NCBI GenBank assembly: GCA_902584365.1
Contig: CACHZG010000001.1
Coordinates: 101,261-165,260, forward strand
DNA: 64,000 bases
Direction of reading: 5' to 3'
Origin: an uncultured Pelagibacteraceae bacterium
GTDB taxonomy: Bacteria; Pseudomonadota; Alphaproteobacteria; Pelagibacterales; Pelagibacteraceae
The translations under genes were made by a program, and so were the position numbers. The notes below the pieces were generated by a model. The model saw nothing but the letters and a program-made list of their open reading frames with translations, did no database searches and was not told the DNA's origin. Position 1 is the first letter of the stretch. Every line of letters starts with the position of its first letter. Below, one piece after another: positions 25,224 through 33,243 of the stretch.

Positions 25224-25891
25224 TGAAGAAGCGAAAAAAAACTAAGAAAAAATTAAAAAAAAAAATTAAAACGAATGTAAAGAAAAAAATTGCTTCACAA
25301 ATATTGCAAACTAATATCGAAAAAAAGACAGCGGCAGATGCAGATCAAAAACCCGTAATCACCAAAATTAAGAAACAAGCCACAGAAAAGAGAGTATATA
25401 ATTTAAAAGACTTCGTAGTTTATCCTAAACATGGGGTAGGTAAGATTATAGCAATAGAAAAAGCAAAAATTGGACAAATAGATATTCAGTTCTATAAAAT
25501 ACTAATAGAAAAAGAAAAATTGACTTTAACTATTCCAATAAATCAACAAAGTAATTTAAGACCCATTTCATCAATAAATCAAATTAACAAGTGCATATCT
25601 ATATTGAAAACAAAACCGAAAATTAAAAGGACTATGTGGAGCAGAAGAGCTCAAGAGTATGACCAAAAAATCAACTCTGGAAAAATTTATGAATTAGCTG
25701 AAGTTGTAAAAGATTTAAATAAAAATAGTGACATAATTGCTGATCAGTCTTATTCGGAAAGACAACTTTTTGAAAAAGCTTATGAAAGGCTCAAATCTGA
25801 ATTTGAAGCTGTTCTTACTATAAGTTCAGATGAAGTTAAAAAGAAAATGGATAAAGCTTTAGGCAGATTAAATCTTGCAGATGAACAATAA
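25220..25891 (+). CDS. carD: CarD-family transcriptional regulator
   Basis: A 223-residue RNA-polymerase-binding protein. Residues 1 to about 50 are a Lys-rich tail with long Lys runs; the CarD_CdnL/TRCF RNA polymerase-interaction domain follows from about 55 ([22 protein letters not shown] through [18 protein letters not shown]), and the C-terminal helical DNA-contact domain from about 120 ([19 protein letters not shown]). CarD proteins stabilise open promoter complexes, especially at rRNA promoters. The basic extension resembles other alphaproteobacterial CarD proteins. The start overlaps the ferredoxin stop by 4 bases, and a strong terminator follows. Confidence 0.9.
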   Translation: MMKKRKKTKKKLKKKIKTNVKKKIASQILQTNIEKKTAADADQKPVITKIKKQATEKRVYNLKDFVVYPKHGVGKIIAIEKAKIGQIDIQFYKILIEKEKLTLTIPINQQSNLRPISSINQINKCISILKTKPKIKRTMWSRRAQEYDQKINSGKIYELAEVVKDLNKNSDIIADQSYSERQLFEKAYERLKSEFEAVLTISSDEVKKKMDKALGRLNLADEQ

Positions 25892-25893
25892 AA

Positions 25894-25927
25894 AAACGCC
25901 CTTTTAATAATTATTAAAAGGGCGTTT
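25894..25927. terminator. Bidirectional terminator (17-bp perfect palindrome)
   Basis: AAACGCCCTTTTAATAA (25894-25910) is the exact reverse complement of TTATTAAAAGGGCGTTT (25911-25927). It has A-runs on one side and T-rich sequence on the other. It lies between carD and the converging gene for a tiny basic peptide and probably ends both transcripts. Confidence 0.88.
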
Positions 25928-25940
25928 CTAAAAAGAAAAA

Positions 25941-26006
25941 CTATCTTCTTCTTCTTCTTTTTTTAGCTTTTTTCTTTTTTTTAGCTTTTTTTCTTCTTTT
26001 AGCCAT
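25941..26006 (-). CDS. 21-residue Lys/Arg-rich peptide
   Basis: A 21-codon frame that starts MAKRRKKAKKKKKAKK and ends in five Arg. It consists only of Met, Ala, Lys and Arg. The Shine-Dalgarno AGGGAG lies about 6 bases upstream. The gene sits against a strong bidirectional terminator, and a TTGACA (-35 like, minus strand) lies at 26079-26084. These signals make it a real small gene rather than chance. Such a peptide should bind nucleic acids or ribosomes, like basic nucleoid peptides or the smallest ribosomal proteins. The function is unknown. The remaining 208 bases to the next gene are A/T-rich with no other frame seen. Confidence 0.65.
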   Translation of the reverse strand: MAKRRKKAKKKKKAKKRRRRR

Positions 26007-26214
26007 CTTCTCTCCCTTGTTATTAAACAAATCTTAATGATTCGTTTGTTAATTAAACATTAATTATTAAAAGATTCATGTCAAACATAAATTAATTTGC
26101 AAATTTGATTCAAAATTAAATTTTTTTAATTTATTTTTAATTTTTAAAGAAATTAAAAAAAGTTAGTAATATCAATGTTTTTTTAAGCAAATAAATTAAG
26201 TTTTAATTTAATTT

Positions 26215-27891
26215 TTAGTAAAGATTTTCAAGTTGTTGTTTATAATTTTTAATTATTTCTTTTCTTTTTAACTTTAAAGTTGGTGTTAACATTCCGTTTT
26301 CAACTGTAAATTCTTCATTAATTAGTACAAATTTTTTAATTTTTTCAATTAAAGTTAAACTTTTATTTGTATTTTCAATTGTAAGTTTAATTTTTTCTTC
26401 AGTAATTTCCTTTTCACTTACAATTAATGCAACTAAATAATTTTTTTTATCTCCGTACACAAAAGATTGTTTAATATTTTCATTTAAGCATAAAATATTT
26501 TCAACTTTACTTGGAGATATGTTATCTCCACCAAGATTTACAATAATATCTTTTTTTCTATCAGTAATTTTTAAATAATTATTTTTATCAAGCTCTCCTA
26601 TGTCTCCAGTATGAAGCCATCCGTCTTTAATTGCTTTTTCTGTCTCTTCTTTTAAATTCCAATATCCCAACATAACGTTTTCACCTTTAATAAGAATTTC
26701 TCCATCTTCTGCTATTTTCACTTTATTTGTTCTAAATGGTGGTCCCACCGATTCGACTTTGACTAAATCTGGTAAATTACAGCTTACTACCGGGGAGGCC
26801 TCAGTTAATCCATAACCTTGAAGGGTGGGTAGACCTACAGCATTTAAAAACTCTCCAATATTTTGATCTAGAGCCCCTCCCCCAGATACAAAAGCCTGGA
26901 GATTGCCACCAAATTGATTTCTGATTTTTTTTCTCACTAATTTTTCACATAAAAGATTTATGATTTTTTCACCCAAACTTAATTTTTCCTTTTTGAGGAT
27001 TTTTTTTCCTAAATTTAAAGTTTGATTTATAAGTTTCCTTTTAAGTCCTGATTGTTTCTCAAAATTCATATTTATTTTTGTAAAAAGGTTTTGATAGAAT
27101 CTTGGTACAGCAGTCATGATTGTGGGTTTTGCAACTCCCATATTAGAAATCAGTTTTTCTAAACTTTCAGCATAGAAAACTTTTGCTCCAACTATAATTT
27201 GTATAAATTGAACTGTGTGCTCATAAGAATGTGATAAAGGTAACCAAGTCAAGAATACTGGATTTTTTTTTGAGATTAATGTTTCTAATAATTCAACTGC
27301 ACCCTCACAGTTTGATAAAATACCTCCATGGCTTAAAACAACACCTTTAGGATTTCCTGATGTTCCTGAGGTATAAATTATGCAAGCAGGCATATTTCTC
27401 TTTAAATCTTTATTTTCTATTTTTTCGTTAATTGCTTCATCTAATATTTCTTTAATTAATAAACTTTCTGTATCTATTTTTTCAAAGGATATTATTTTTT
27501 TAACATCACTGTTTATAAACTTTTTAATTTTATTGAATTGATCTTGATTTGAAACAAATATTAATGAGGGCTTGCAATCATTTAGAATATATTCATAATC
27601 GTTTGCAGAATAAGTTGTAAAAATAGGAACTGAAATTCCCCCAGCATTCATAATAGCAATATCTGTCATTAACCAATATGGTCTATTCTCAGAAAGTATT
27701 AAACATCTATCACCTTGTTTTATTAGCGATTTAATCTTTGTGGTAAGTTTATAAATTCTTTCAGTTATATCTTCCCAATTATAAGTTTGCTTATCTGGTT
27801 TTAACCATTTTAAGAATGGTCTTTTGCCGTCAACTTCTTCTTTTTTTTTGAAATAAAGTTCAACTAAGCTATTTAATTTTTTTATTTCCAT
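26215..27891 (-). CDS. Long-chain acyl-CoA synthetase (AMP-forming)
   Basis: A 558-residue AMP-binding enzyme that activates fatty acids to acyl-CoA. The ATP-binding loop is IIYTSGTSGNPKGVVLSHGG; LQGYGLTEASPVVS and GWLHTGDIGELDKNNYLKITDRKKDIIV are the later adenylation motifs, and the C-terminal lysine region is LTPTLKLKRKEI. This tail and the overall length are like the FadD15/long-chain group. The ATG stands only 4 bases after the CCA end of a tRNA-Leu gene on the same strand, leaving no room for a ribosome binding site outside the tRNA. The mRNA is probably released by tRNA 3' processing. Confidence 0.9.
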   Translation of the reverse strand: MEIKKLNSLVELYFKKKEEVDGKRPFLKWLKPDKQTYNWEDITERIYKLTTKIKSLIKQGDRCLILSENRPYWLMTDIAIMNAGGISVPIFTTYSANDYEYILNDCKPSLIFVSNQDQFNKIKKFINSDVKKIISFEKIDTESLLIKEILDEAINEKIENKDLKRNMPACIIYTSGTSGNPKGVVLSHGGILSNCEGAVELLETLISKKNPVFLTWLPLSHSYEHTVQFIQIIVGAKVFYAESLEKLISNMGVAKPTIMTAVPRFYQNLFTKINMNFEKQSGLKRKLINQTLNLGKKILKKEKLSLGEKIINLLCEKLVRKKIRNQFGGNLQAFVSGGGALDQNIGEFLNAVGLPTLQGYGLTEASPVVSCNLPDLVKVESVGPPFRTNKVKIAEDGEILIKGENVMLGYWNLKEETEKAIKDGWLHTGDIGELDKNNYLKITDRKKDIIVNLGGDNISPSKVENILCLNENIKQSFVYGDKKNYLVALIVSEKEITEEKIKLTIENTNKSLTLIEKIKKFVLINEEFTVENGMLTPTLKLKRKEIIKNYKQQLENLY

Positions 27892-27895
27892 AATA

Positions 27896-27982
27896 TGGTG
27901 GGCGAAGAGAGACTCGAACTCTCACAGTATTGCTACCACCGGATTTTGAGTCCGGCGCGTCTACCAGTTCCACCATTCGCCC
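27896..27982 (-). tRNA. tRNA-Leu (anticodon CAA)
   Basis: An 87-base tRNA including an encoded CCA end. The acceptor stem is GGGCGAA / TTCGCCC, the anticodon stem-loop is CCGGA CTCAAAA TCCGG with anticodon CAA, the T-arm contains GAGAGTTCGAGTCTCTC, and there is a long variable arm (class II), as expected for tRNA-Leu. It lies 13 bases after the BASS transporter stop and 4 bases before the acyl-CoA synthetase start, all on the minus strand. Confidence 0.97.
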
Positions 27983-27995
27983 TTTTTTAAATAAT

Positions 27996-28841
27996 CTAAT
28001 CGATTTTTCTTACTATGAGAACAAAAAATATCGAGGTTACAAACATTATTAAAGCATATGCAGCTGTTGGATACAAAAATACTATATCATCAAACAATTG
28101 GGTAGCTACAACAACTGCCAATGTTCCATTTTGTAAGCCGCATTCTAACGATATACATTTTCTTTGTGGAATACCTGACGCAAAGAATTTTGCTAAAAAA
28201 TATCCAATAAAAAGCATTATTATGTTGAGCGTTAAAGCTATAAGACCAGAAGAAGTTATAAAAGAAAGAAGTCTATCCCACTCCTCAACCCAAATAGATA
28301 TAAATACGATTAAAAACAAAATTATTGAAGTTCTTTGAATAAATAAATTTTTAGAAATGACAAAATTAGTCATTAAACTTCTTGTAACCATACCAAAAAA
28401 AACTGGGACGGTTACAACAAAAAACATCTTTAAAGCAACTGTAATCATCGATATTTCCTTTGTAACCTCAATACCAATTAAACTTGCAGATTTAAAAACT
28501 ATAAATGGAACTGTAATAATACTCAGCAAACTAATAATTGCTGTTAAGCTTATAGATAAGGCTACATCTCCACCTGCAAACTTGGTTAATACATTAGAAG
28601 TTACTCCGCCCGGTGCTGAAGCTATTATCATTATACCTAGAGCAATTTCAGGAGGGACATTGATAAATTGTACTAATCCAAAAGCAATAATTGGGAGTAA
28701 AACAACCTGACCTATAAAACCTACGAAAAAATCTTTCGGAAAACTTATAACTCTTTTGAAATCATGAGATGTTAAACCAAGACCTAAACCAAACATGATT
28801 ATTGCAAGCGCAATAGGAGCTATCTGTTTTGCTATTTCCAT
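27996..28841 (-). CDS. BASS-family (bile acid:sodium symporter-like) transporter
   Basis: A 281-residue inner-membrane protein with about nine to ten helices, of the bile acid/Na+ symporter (BASS) family. Recognisable parts are IIASAPGGVTSNVLTKFAGGDVALSISLTAIISL, with the conserved crossover region binding sodium, and LECGLQNGTLAVVVATQLF near the C-terminus. Bacterial members transport organic acids; the substrate is unknown. It is followed by tRNA-Leu and preceded by the two-HTH regulator gene 21 bases upstream on the same strand, which may control it. Confidence 0.9.
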   Translation of the reverse strand: MEIAKQIAPIALAIIMFGLGLGLTSHDFKRVISFPKDFFVGFIGQVVLLPIIAFGLVQFINVPPEIALGIMIIASAPGGVTSNVLTKFAGGDVALSISLTAIISLLSIITVPFIVFKSASLIGIEVTKEISMITVALKMFFVVTVPVFFGMVTRSLMTNFVISKNLFIQRTSIILFLIVFISIWVEEWDRLLSFITSSGLIALTLNIIMLFIGYFLAKFFASGIPQRKCISLECGLQNGTLAVVVATQLFDDIVFLYPTAAYALIMFVTSIFFVLIVRKID

Positions 28842-28862
28842 ATTTATTTATAAAGTAAAATA

Positions 28863-29939
28863 TTATTTAGATTTTGGTATTTTGTCTCGGTTATTGTATA
28901 GATCAAAAAAAGTACCGATAAAATTGTAAATTCTAAATTGAACAGATTTACCAGCATCAAAAAATTGTTTAAGCTTAACAACTTTTAACTTTTTCATTAT
29001 ATAAAGTTGGTTTTTATCTTTATCTAAAACTCCCATCTTCATTCCTAGTTTAAGTTTTCTAATCACTGTCGCACGTGGTATACCTGATATTTCAGAAATA
29101 GAGGATGCATTTACTCCTGTAATTTCATTTCCTTTAGATAACGCTGTCTCATAAACTTTTTTAAATTTTTCATCATTGCTCAATTTGTCCGAGTCAAATA
29201 TCACTCCTTTGCCTTTATATTTGTCTCTAATTTTATGCATTTGATTAGTTAAAACAGTTCCTGCTACTGCCCAGGACTCAAGATCTCCATAAAAATTTCT
29301 CCAGTCTACTAAATTTGGAATTTGAGCCCTAAAATAAAACTTCCAAACTAATGTAAAATTACTTTTTATGAAATTTTCAAGTTCTTTAGACTGGACAGGA
29401 GAATTAATAATGTTTCTATTTTCTTCAGAAAGAATACGTGAAATGACAGACAAAAAATTTGCTAAGAGCCTGATTGTTTTATAAGGTCTTTGTTTTGCAA
29501 AAGCTTCTGTGTGGAGAATAATCTTTTTTCCTGATCTTTCAATTATACCACTATTATTGAGCTCATTGATTTTTCGTCTTACAGTTTCTTTTGCTATATT
29601 AAGTTCTTCGGATATTTCGATTAAGTTAATTTTCTCTATTTCAAATTTTTCTTGATTATAAATTGACTCCTCAGATATTATCAAAAACATATCTGAATAA
29701 TGTTTGAATGTTTTTTGAATCAAATAAATAAGAATTAAATATTTGTCTAAGTCTTTAAGAGTTTTATACGCATTATAAGTCCATTCGGATTGAAATCTAA
29801 ACCAGTGATTTGCAACAAAGGACATGTTATTTACTAAAATATTTTCAATATCGGAGTTTTGCGTAAATTGTAAAGGAAAAGATGAACTTGTATTTGATGG
29901 ACGTATTCTAGTGACATTATCTTTTTTAGTTTCAGACAT
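28863..29939 (-). CDS. Putative transcriptional regulator with two winged-helix motifs
   Basis: A 358-residue soluble protein without a signal peptide. Two helix-turn-helix segments are seen: INLIEISEELNIAKETVRRK followed by INELNNSGIIERS (about 105-137), and SSISEISGIPRATVIRKLKL followed by a KMGVLD wing (about 277-308). Each looks like the MarR/GntR-type 'A-E-T-V-R-R' recognition helix and wing. The stretch between is helical. Two such domains in one chain are unusual, and I do not know the family; it may act as a monomer on a double site. Its start overlaps the end of a 63-codon membrane gene, and a BASS transporter follows. Confidence 0.65.
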   Translation of the reverse strand: MSETKKDNVTRIRPSNTSSSFPLQFTQNSDIENILVNNMSFVANHWFRFQSEWTYNAYKTLKDLDKYLILIYLIQKTFKHYSDMFLIISEESIYNQEKFEIEKINLIEISEELNIAKETVRRKINELNNSGIIERSGKKIILHTEAFAKQRPYKTIRLLANFLSVISRILSEENRNIINSPVQSKELENFIKSNFTLVWKFYFRAQIPNLVDWRNFYGDLESWAVAGTVLTNQMHKIRDKYKGKGVIFDSDKLSNDEKFKKVYETALSKGNEITGVNASSISEISGIPRATVIRKLKLGMKMGVLDKDKNQLYIMKKLKVVKLKQFFDAGKSVQFRIYNFIGTFFDLYNNRDKIPKSK

Positions 29940-30123
29940 TATTTTTCCAAGTTACACTGCTAGATATTAAAAGTGCCATTAACAACCATATAACGAATGA
30001 CTCTCCATGTGTAAATTCGTAATTAGCTCCAAATATTTTAGCTAATAATAGAACTGCATATACAGCTATAGGAGATAAAATTAGACTTGCTAAGAACTTA
30101 AGTATTGTGCATTTTATGTTCAT
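29932..30123 (-). CDS. Small membrane protein (63 aa)
   Basis: A 63-residue protein with two hydrophobic helices (about 8-28 and 42-57). It overlaps the regulator start by 8 bases, so they are probably translated together. Its start codon is only 9 bases from the ATG of the divergent DedA-like gene, so there is no room for ordinary leaders. No family recognised. The hydrophobic pattern and arrangement support a real gene, but a chance frame in A/T-rich DNA is possible. Confidence 0.5.
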   Translation of the reverse strand: MNIKCTILKFLASLILSPIAVYAVLLLAKIFGANYEFTHGESFVIWLLMALLISSSVTWKNNV

Positions 30124-30132
30124 AAATTTAAA

Positions 30133-30738
30133 ATGATTAAAAAGTTATACGATAGATGTGTTGAATTGGCTAGACATAAATTTTCTAAGCCTATTTTAGG
30201 TTTTATATCTTTTATTGAGAGTTCCTTTTTTCCAGTTCCTCCAGACGTAATGATAATTCCAATGGTTGTCGCAAAAAAAAATGATTATTTGATTATAGCT
30301 ACAGTCGCCACAGTATGTTCTGCTTTAGGAGCTCTATTTGGATATTTAATTGGAGTTTTATTTTTTAATGAAATTGGTGTTAAAATTTTTCAAATTTATG
30401 GATATGAAGATGTTAATTTTTTGAAGGAGAAATTTTCTGAGAGTAAAAGTATGTTACCATTTATCATAACATTATTTATAGCAGGTTTTACTCCTGTCCC
30501 TTTTAAATTGTTGACCATCACTAGTGGTTTTGTCCAATTTAATTTAATAATCTTTTTCATAACCTGTGTTGTTACCAGAGGTTTAAGATTTTTTATAATC
30601 GCTTACCTCACAAATAGATTTGGTAGAGCATTCGGTCCATTTCTTGAAAAAAAAGGCGCTAAGTTCTCATTTTTTTTGGTGTTGGGACTATGTATAATTT
30701 TAATCATCGCTTATATTTTAATAAAAAATTATGTTTAA
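30133..30738 (+). CDS. DedA/YqaA-family membrane protein
   Basis: A 201-residue inner-membrane protein of the SNARE-associated/VTT group. Typical features are FISFIESSFFPVPPDVMIIPMVV (with the family's E and P-P-D), the glycine-rich GALFGYLIGVLFF, and FIAGFTPVPFKLLTITSGF with the conserved amphipathic F-R/K-P helix. DedA-type proteins act in lipid carrier flipping and membrane homeostasis. The gene overlaps dsbB by 8 bases and is part of a dedA-dsbB-coq7 run. Confidence 0.88.
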   Translation: MIKKLYDRCVELARHKFSKPILGFISFIESSFFPVPPDVMIIPMVVAKKNDYLIIATVATVCSALGALFGYLIGVLFFNEIGVKIFQIYGYEDVNFLKEKFSESKSMLPFIITLFIAGFTPVPFKLLTITSGFVQFNLIIFFITCVVTRGLRFFIIAYLTNRFGRAFGPFLEKKGAKFSFFLVLGLCIILIIAYILIKNYV

Positions 30739-31216
30739 TTTATCACTAAATACAATTTTAAAATTCATTTTACTATTAAGTTTTTTTGCATTAAGTGCTG
30801 CTTATTTTATTGAATTTGCGTTAGGTCATTTACCTTGTGCGTTATGTAAAATTCAAAGAATTCCTTACATTGCTGCTTTAGTTTTAATTTCTTTATTCTT
30901 TCTATTAAATTCTCCAAATAAATATATCTTGATAATATTGATAGTTATGTTTTTTCTAGGAACAATTGTGTCCTTATATCATGTGGGTATAGAGCAAGGT
31001 GTTTTTAATGAAAGCTTTCTATGTAAATTACAAGGTAACTCTGATGTGAACAGTGCCGCTGAACTTTTGTCACAACTTAAAACTATTAATGTAAGTTGTA
31101 AGGAAGTTCCAATCACTTTTATGGGTTTTTCACTTGCTACATTTAATGCTCTTTTATCTTTTACAATATTTGCTATTTTAATCAAAAATTTTAATAAATA
31201 TGAAAAAAACAAATAA
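30731..31216 (+). CDS. dsbB: Disulfide bond formation protein DsbB
   Basis: A 161-residue four-helix membrane protein that reoxidises DsbA and passes electrons to ubiquinone. The first redox Cys pair is C36 and C39 in LPCALCKIQR. The second, C98 and C123, sits in the periplasmic loop (FLCKLQG ... VSCKEVPITFMGFSLAT). The adjacent Arg (R43) that helps quinone binding is present. It overlaps both neighbours (8 and 17 bases). The next gene makes ubiquinone, its electron acceptor. No dsbA is in the window. Confidence 0.92.
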   Translation: MFNLSLNTILKFILLLSFFALSAAYFIEFALGHLPCALCKIQRIPYIAALVLISLFFLLNSPNKYILIILIVMFFLGTIVSLYHVGIEQGVFNESFLCKLQGNSDVNSAAELLSQLKTINVSCKEVPITFMGFSLATFNALLSFTIFAILIKNFNKYEKNK

Positions 31217-31733
31217 AAAAGCGCTAGAAGAAATCATAAGAGTTGATCATGCAGGAGAACGTGGGGCGATTAAGATCTACGAGGGGCAGCTATTGGCTCT
31301 AAAAACATTTAAACAAAATGAGCCCCTTAAAAGAAAAATTGAAGAGATGAGAGAACATGAGGCTGAACATTATGAATTTTTTAGGGATGAAATAAAAAAA
31401 AGAAATATTAAACCAACAAAATTTCTTCCGTTATGGGACTTGATGGGTGTGACACTTGGTTTTGGGACTGCTATGCTTGGAGAAAAAGCTGCAATGCTTT
31501 GTACTGCTTCGGTTGAGGAAGTAATTGACGAGCATTACAAAAACCAAACCTTTAAGTTAAAAGACGATGAAAAAGAACTAAAAAAGAAAATAGAAAAATT
31601 TAGGGCAGATGAAATAGAGCATAAAAATATTGCATATGACTCTGGAGCAACCAAAAAAGGGCCCTATGGTTTATTAGACAAAATAATTAAAACTTCGTCA
31701 AGAATTGCAATTACTATTTCTGAAAAAATTTAA
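31200..31733 (+). CDS. coq7: Demethoxyubiquinone hydroxylase Coq7
   Basis: A 177-residue di-iron monooxygenase of the ferritin-like fold that adds the C6 hydroxyl in ubiquinone synthesis. The iron ligands lie in E-x2-H repeats: RVDHAGERGAIKIYEGQ, REHEAEHYEFF, ASVEEVIDEHY and ADEIEHKNIA. Length is standard for bacterial Coq7. It overlaps dsbB by 17 bases, and its stop directly abuts the stop of the converging HNH gene with no base between. Confidence 0.95.
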   Translation: MKKTNKKALEEIIRVDHAGERGAIKIYEGQLLALKTFKQNEPLKRKIEEMREHEAEHYEFFRDEIKKRNIKPTKFLPLWDLMGVTLGFGTAMLGEKAAMLCTASVEEVIDEHYKNQTFKLKDDEKELKKKIEKFRADEIEHKNIAYDSGATKKGPYGLLDKIIKTSSRIAITISEKI

Positions 31734-32303
31734 TTAAGGTTCTAACTCTATATCCCAGTATAGATAATCCATCCAACTTTCATGAAGAAAGTTGGGAGGA
31801 AAGTTTCTCCCATTTTTATGTAAATCATCAACTGTCGGAATAAAAGGTTTATTAAACAGTTTCATTCCACTATTTTCGAATAGTTTTCCACCCTTTTTAA
31901 CATTACATGTAGAACAAGCTGTAACAACATTTTCCCAGTCTGTAACTCCACCTTTCGATTTTGGTAGCAAATGATCAAAGGTTAAATCTTTTTTGTCACC
32001 ACAGTACTGACAAGTAAATTTATCTCTTAGAAAAACATTAAATCTTGTAAAGTTTGGGTTTTCGGACGGCTTGATAAAATTTTTTAGTGCGATAACGCTA
32101 GGCAAATTCATTTCAAATGAAGGACTTCTTATTTTTCTCTTATAGTTTGATACAATACTTACTCTGTTTAAAAAAACTGACTTGACTGCATCTTGCCAGC
32201 ACCAAAGTGATAAAGGATAATAGCTTAACGGTCTAAAATCAGCATTTAAAACTAATGCAGGACACTTCTCTAATGGAACTTGTTTGTTCGCAGATATAAT
32301 CAT
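31734..32303 (-). CDS. HNH endonuclease family protein
   Basis: A 189-residue protein with a C-terminal HNH nuclease domain: CQYCG (C98, C101), LTFDHLLPKSKGG (D110, H111), WENVVTACSTCNVKKGG (with Asn and C130, C133). The two Cys pairs bind structural zinc and the DH..N residues are catalytic. The N-terminal part (ALVLNADFRPLSYYPLSLWCWQDAV) is typical of a widespread single-domain family found in most alphaproteobacteria, whose function is unknown and may lie in DNA repair rather than defence. Confidence 0.88.
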   Translation of the reverse strand: MIISANKQVPLEKCPALVLNADFRPLSYYPLSLWCWQDAVKSVFLNRVSIVSNYKRKIRSPSFEMNLPSVIALKNFIKPSENPNFTRFNVFLRDKFTCQYCGDKKDLTFDHLLPKSKGGVTDWENVVTACSTCNVKKGGKLFENSGMKLFNKPFIPTVDDLHKNGRNFPPNFLHESWMDYLYWDIELEP

Positions 32304-32367
32304 TGTTAAAAGCTATCTGAAAGTAAAAATTTAATCAAGTTATTAATTTGTCTTAAAATAAGTTTAA

Positions 32368-33021
32368 TTAATATAAGTTTTTTTTTATAAATTCCAAACC
32401 TAAACTTGATCCCTCTTGAGGAATTCTATGTTCACAATTCTTGAATATTTTTGCCTTTATTGAATAATTATTTTTAAAAAAAAATTCTTTAGCCTCAAGA
32501 AAAGATTCGATTGGTACCACCTCATCTTTATCGCCATGCATCAAAATAACCTCGGGTCTTGAGTTAATATTTCTTGAGAGATGATCTGTGCTTATAATTC
32601 TCCCAGAATATCCAATTATTGCTTTTATTTTATCAGTTCTTTTTAACCCAGTTTGAATGGATATCATGCACCCTTGGCTAAATCCTCCTAGTATAATATT
32701 ATTTGACTTCAAATTTAGATTGTCTTTTACTTCATCAATTAACTTATTTAGTTTAATTTCAGCTACCAAAGATTTCGTTAAAATTTCATCTTTAGTTTGG
32801 TCCATTAGATCAAACCACTGAAATCCTGTTGCACTTACCGCACATTTCTCCGGTGCATCCGGACAAATAAAAATAGTTTCAGGTAAATAATTTTTCCAGT
32901 AATTGGCTAAAATTGAAATATCCTTTCCATCTCCTCCATAGCCGTGGCAAAGTATTACAGCGTTTTTAGGTTTTTGACTTGATTTTGGATTTATAATTGT
33001 TGTGTTTAGTGTGTACGTCAT
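32368..33021 (-). CDS. Alpha/beta-hydrolase, phospholipase/carboxylesterase family
   Basis: A 217-residue esterase. The nucleophile lies in GGFSQGCM (GxSxG), a catalytic Asp in LMHGDKDEVVP, and the final His in NCEHRIPQEG. The N-terminal ILCHGYGGDGKD forms the oxyanion-hole region. These match the acyl-protein thioesterase/carboxylesterase group (E. coli YpfH-like). The physiological ester is unknown. The start is 21 bases from the divergent HIG1-domain gene. Confidence 0.88.
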   Translation of the reverse strand: MTYTLNTTIINPKSSQKPKNAVILCHGYGGDGKDISILANYWKNYLPETIFICPDAPEKCAVSATGFQWFDLMDQTKDEILTKSLVAEIKLNKLIDEVKDNLNLKSNNIILGGFSQGCMISIQTGLKRTDKIKAIIGYSGRIISTDHLSRNINSRPEVILMHGDKDEVVPIESFLEAKEFFFKNNYSIKAKIFKNCEHRIPQEGSSLGLEFIKKNLY

Positions 33022-33042
33022 GTTAATAAAGTTTGTTTTGTT

Positions 33043-33243
33043 ATGTCAGAATTTTTTTTCAATTTAATAGGATTTACTTTATTGGGAGCTGTAGCCATAG
33101 TTCTAATTATGGGTATTTATACTTTATTTAAAGGTGGGAACACCAGTAAAAAATATTCCAATAAATTAATGCAATTAAGAGTTCTTTTGCAGTTTATAGC
33201 AATAATTGTTCTTGTTGTTATCGCGTACTTTTTTAAAGATTAA
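33043..33243 (+). CDS. HIG1-domain twin transmembrane protein
   Basis: A 66-residue protein with two membrane helices (about 8-29 and 45-63) joined by a basic loop containing SNKLMQLRVLLQ, the core of the Hig_1_N domain. In mitochondria HIG1 proteins (Rcf1, HIGD1A) associate with cytochrome oxidase and supercomplexes; bacterial ones occur chiefly in alphaproteobacteria. A role near the respiratory chain is inferred from this. The last 4 bases overlap the stop of the converging thioredoxin-like gene. Confidence 0.85.
   Translation: MSEFFFNLIGFTLLGAVAIVLIMGIYTLFKGGNTSKKYSNKLMQLRVLLQFIAIIVLVVIAYFFKD

Noticed and set aside
31734-32303. HNH gene as a homing or restriction element
   Set aside because: The single-domain HNH protein belongs to a widespread chromosomal family; no intron, intein or methylase is nearby.
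32304-32367. Gap before the HNH gene, examined for a tRNA or riboswitch
   Set aside because: Only A/T-rich sequence with T-runs; no cloverleaf or conserved core was found.
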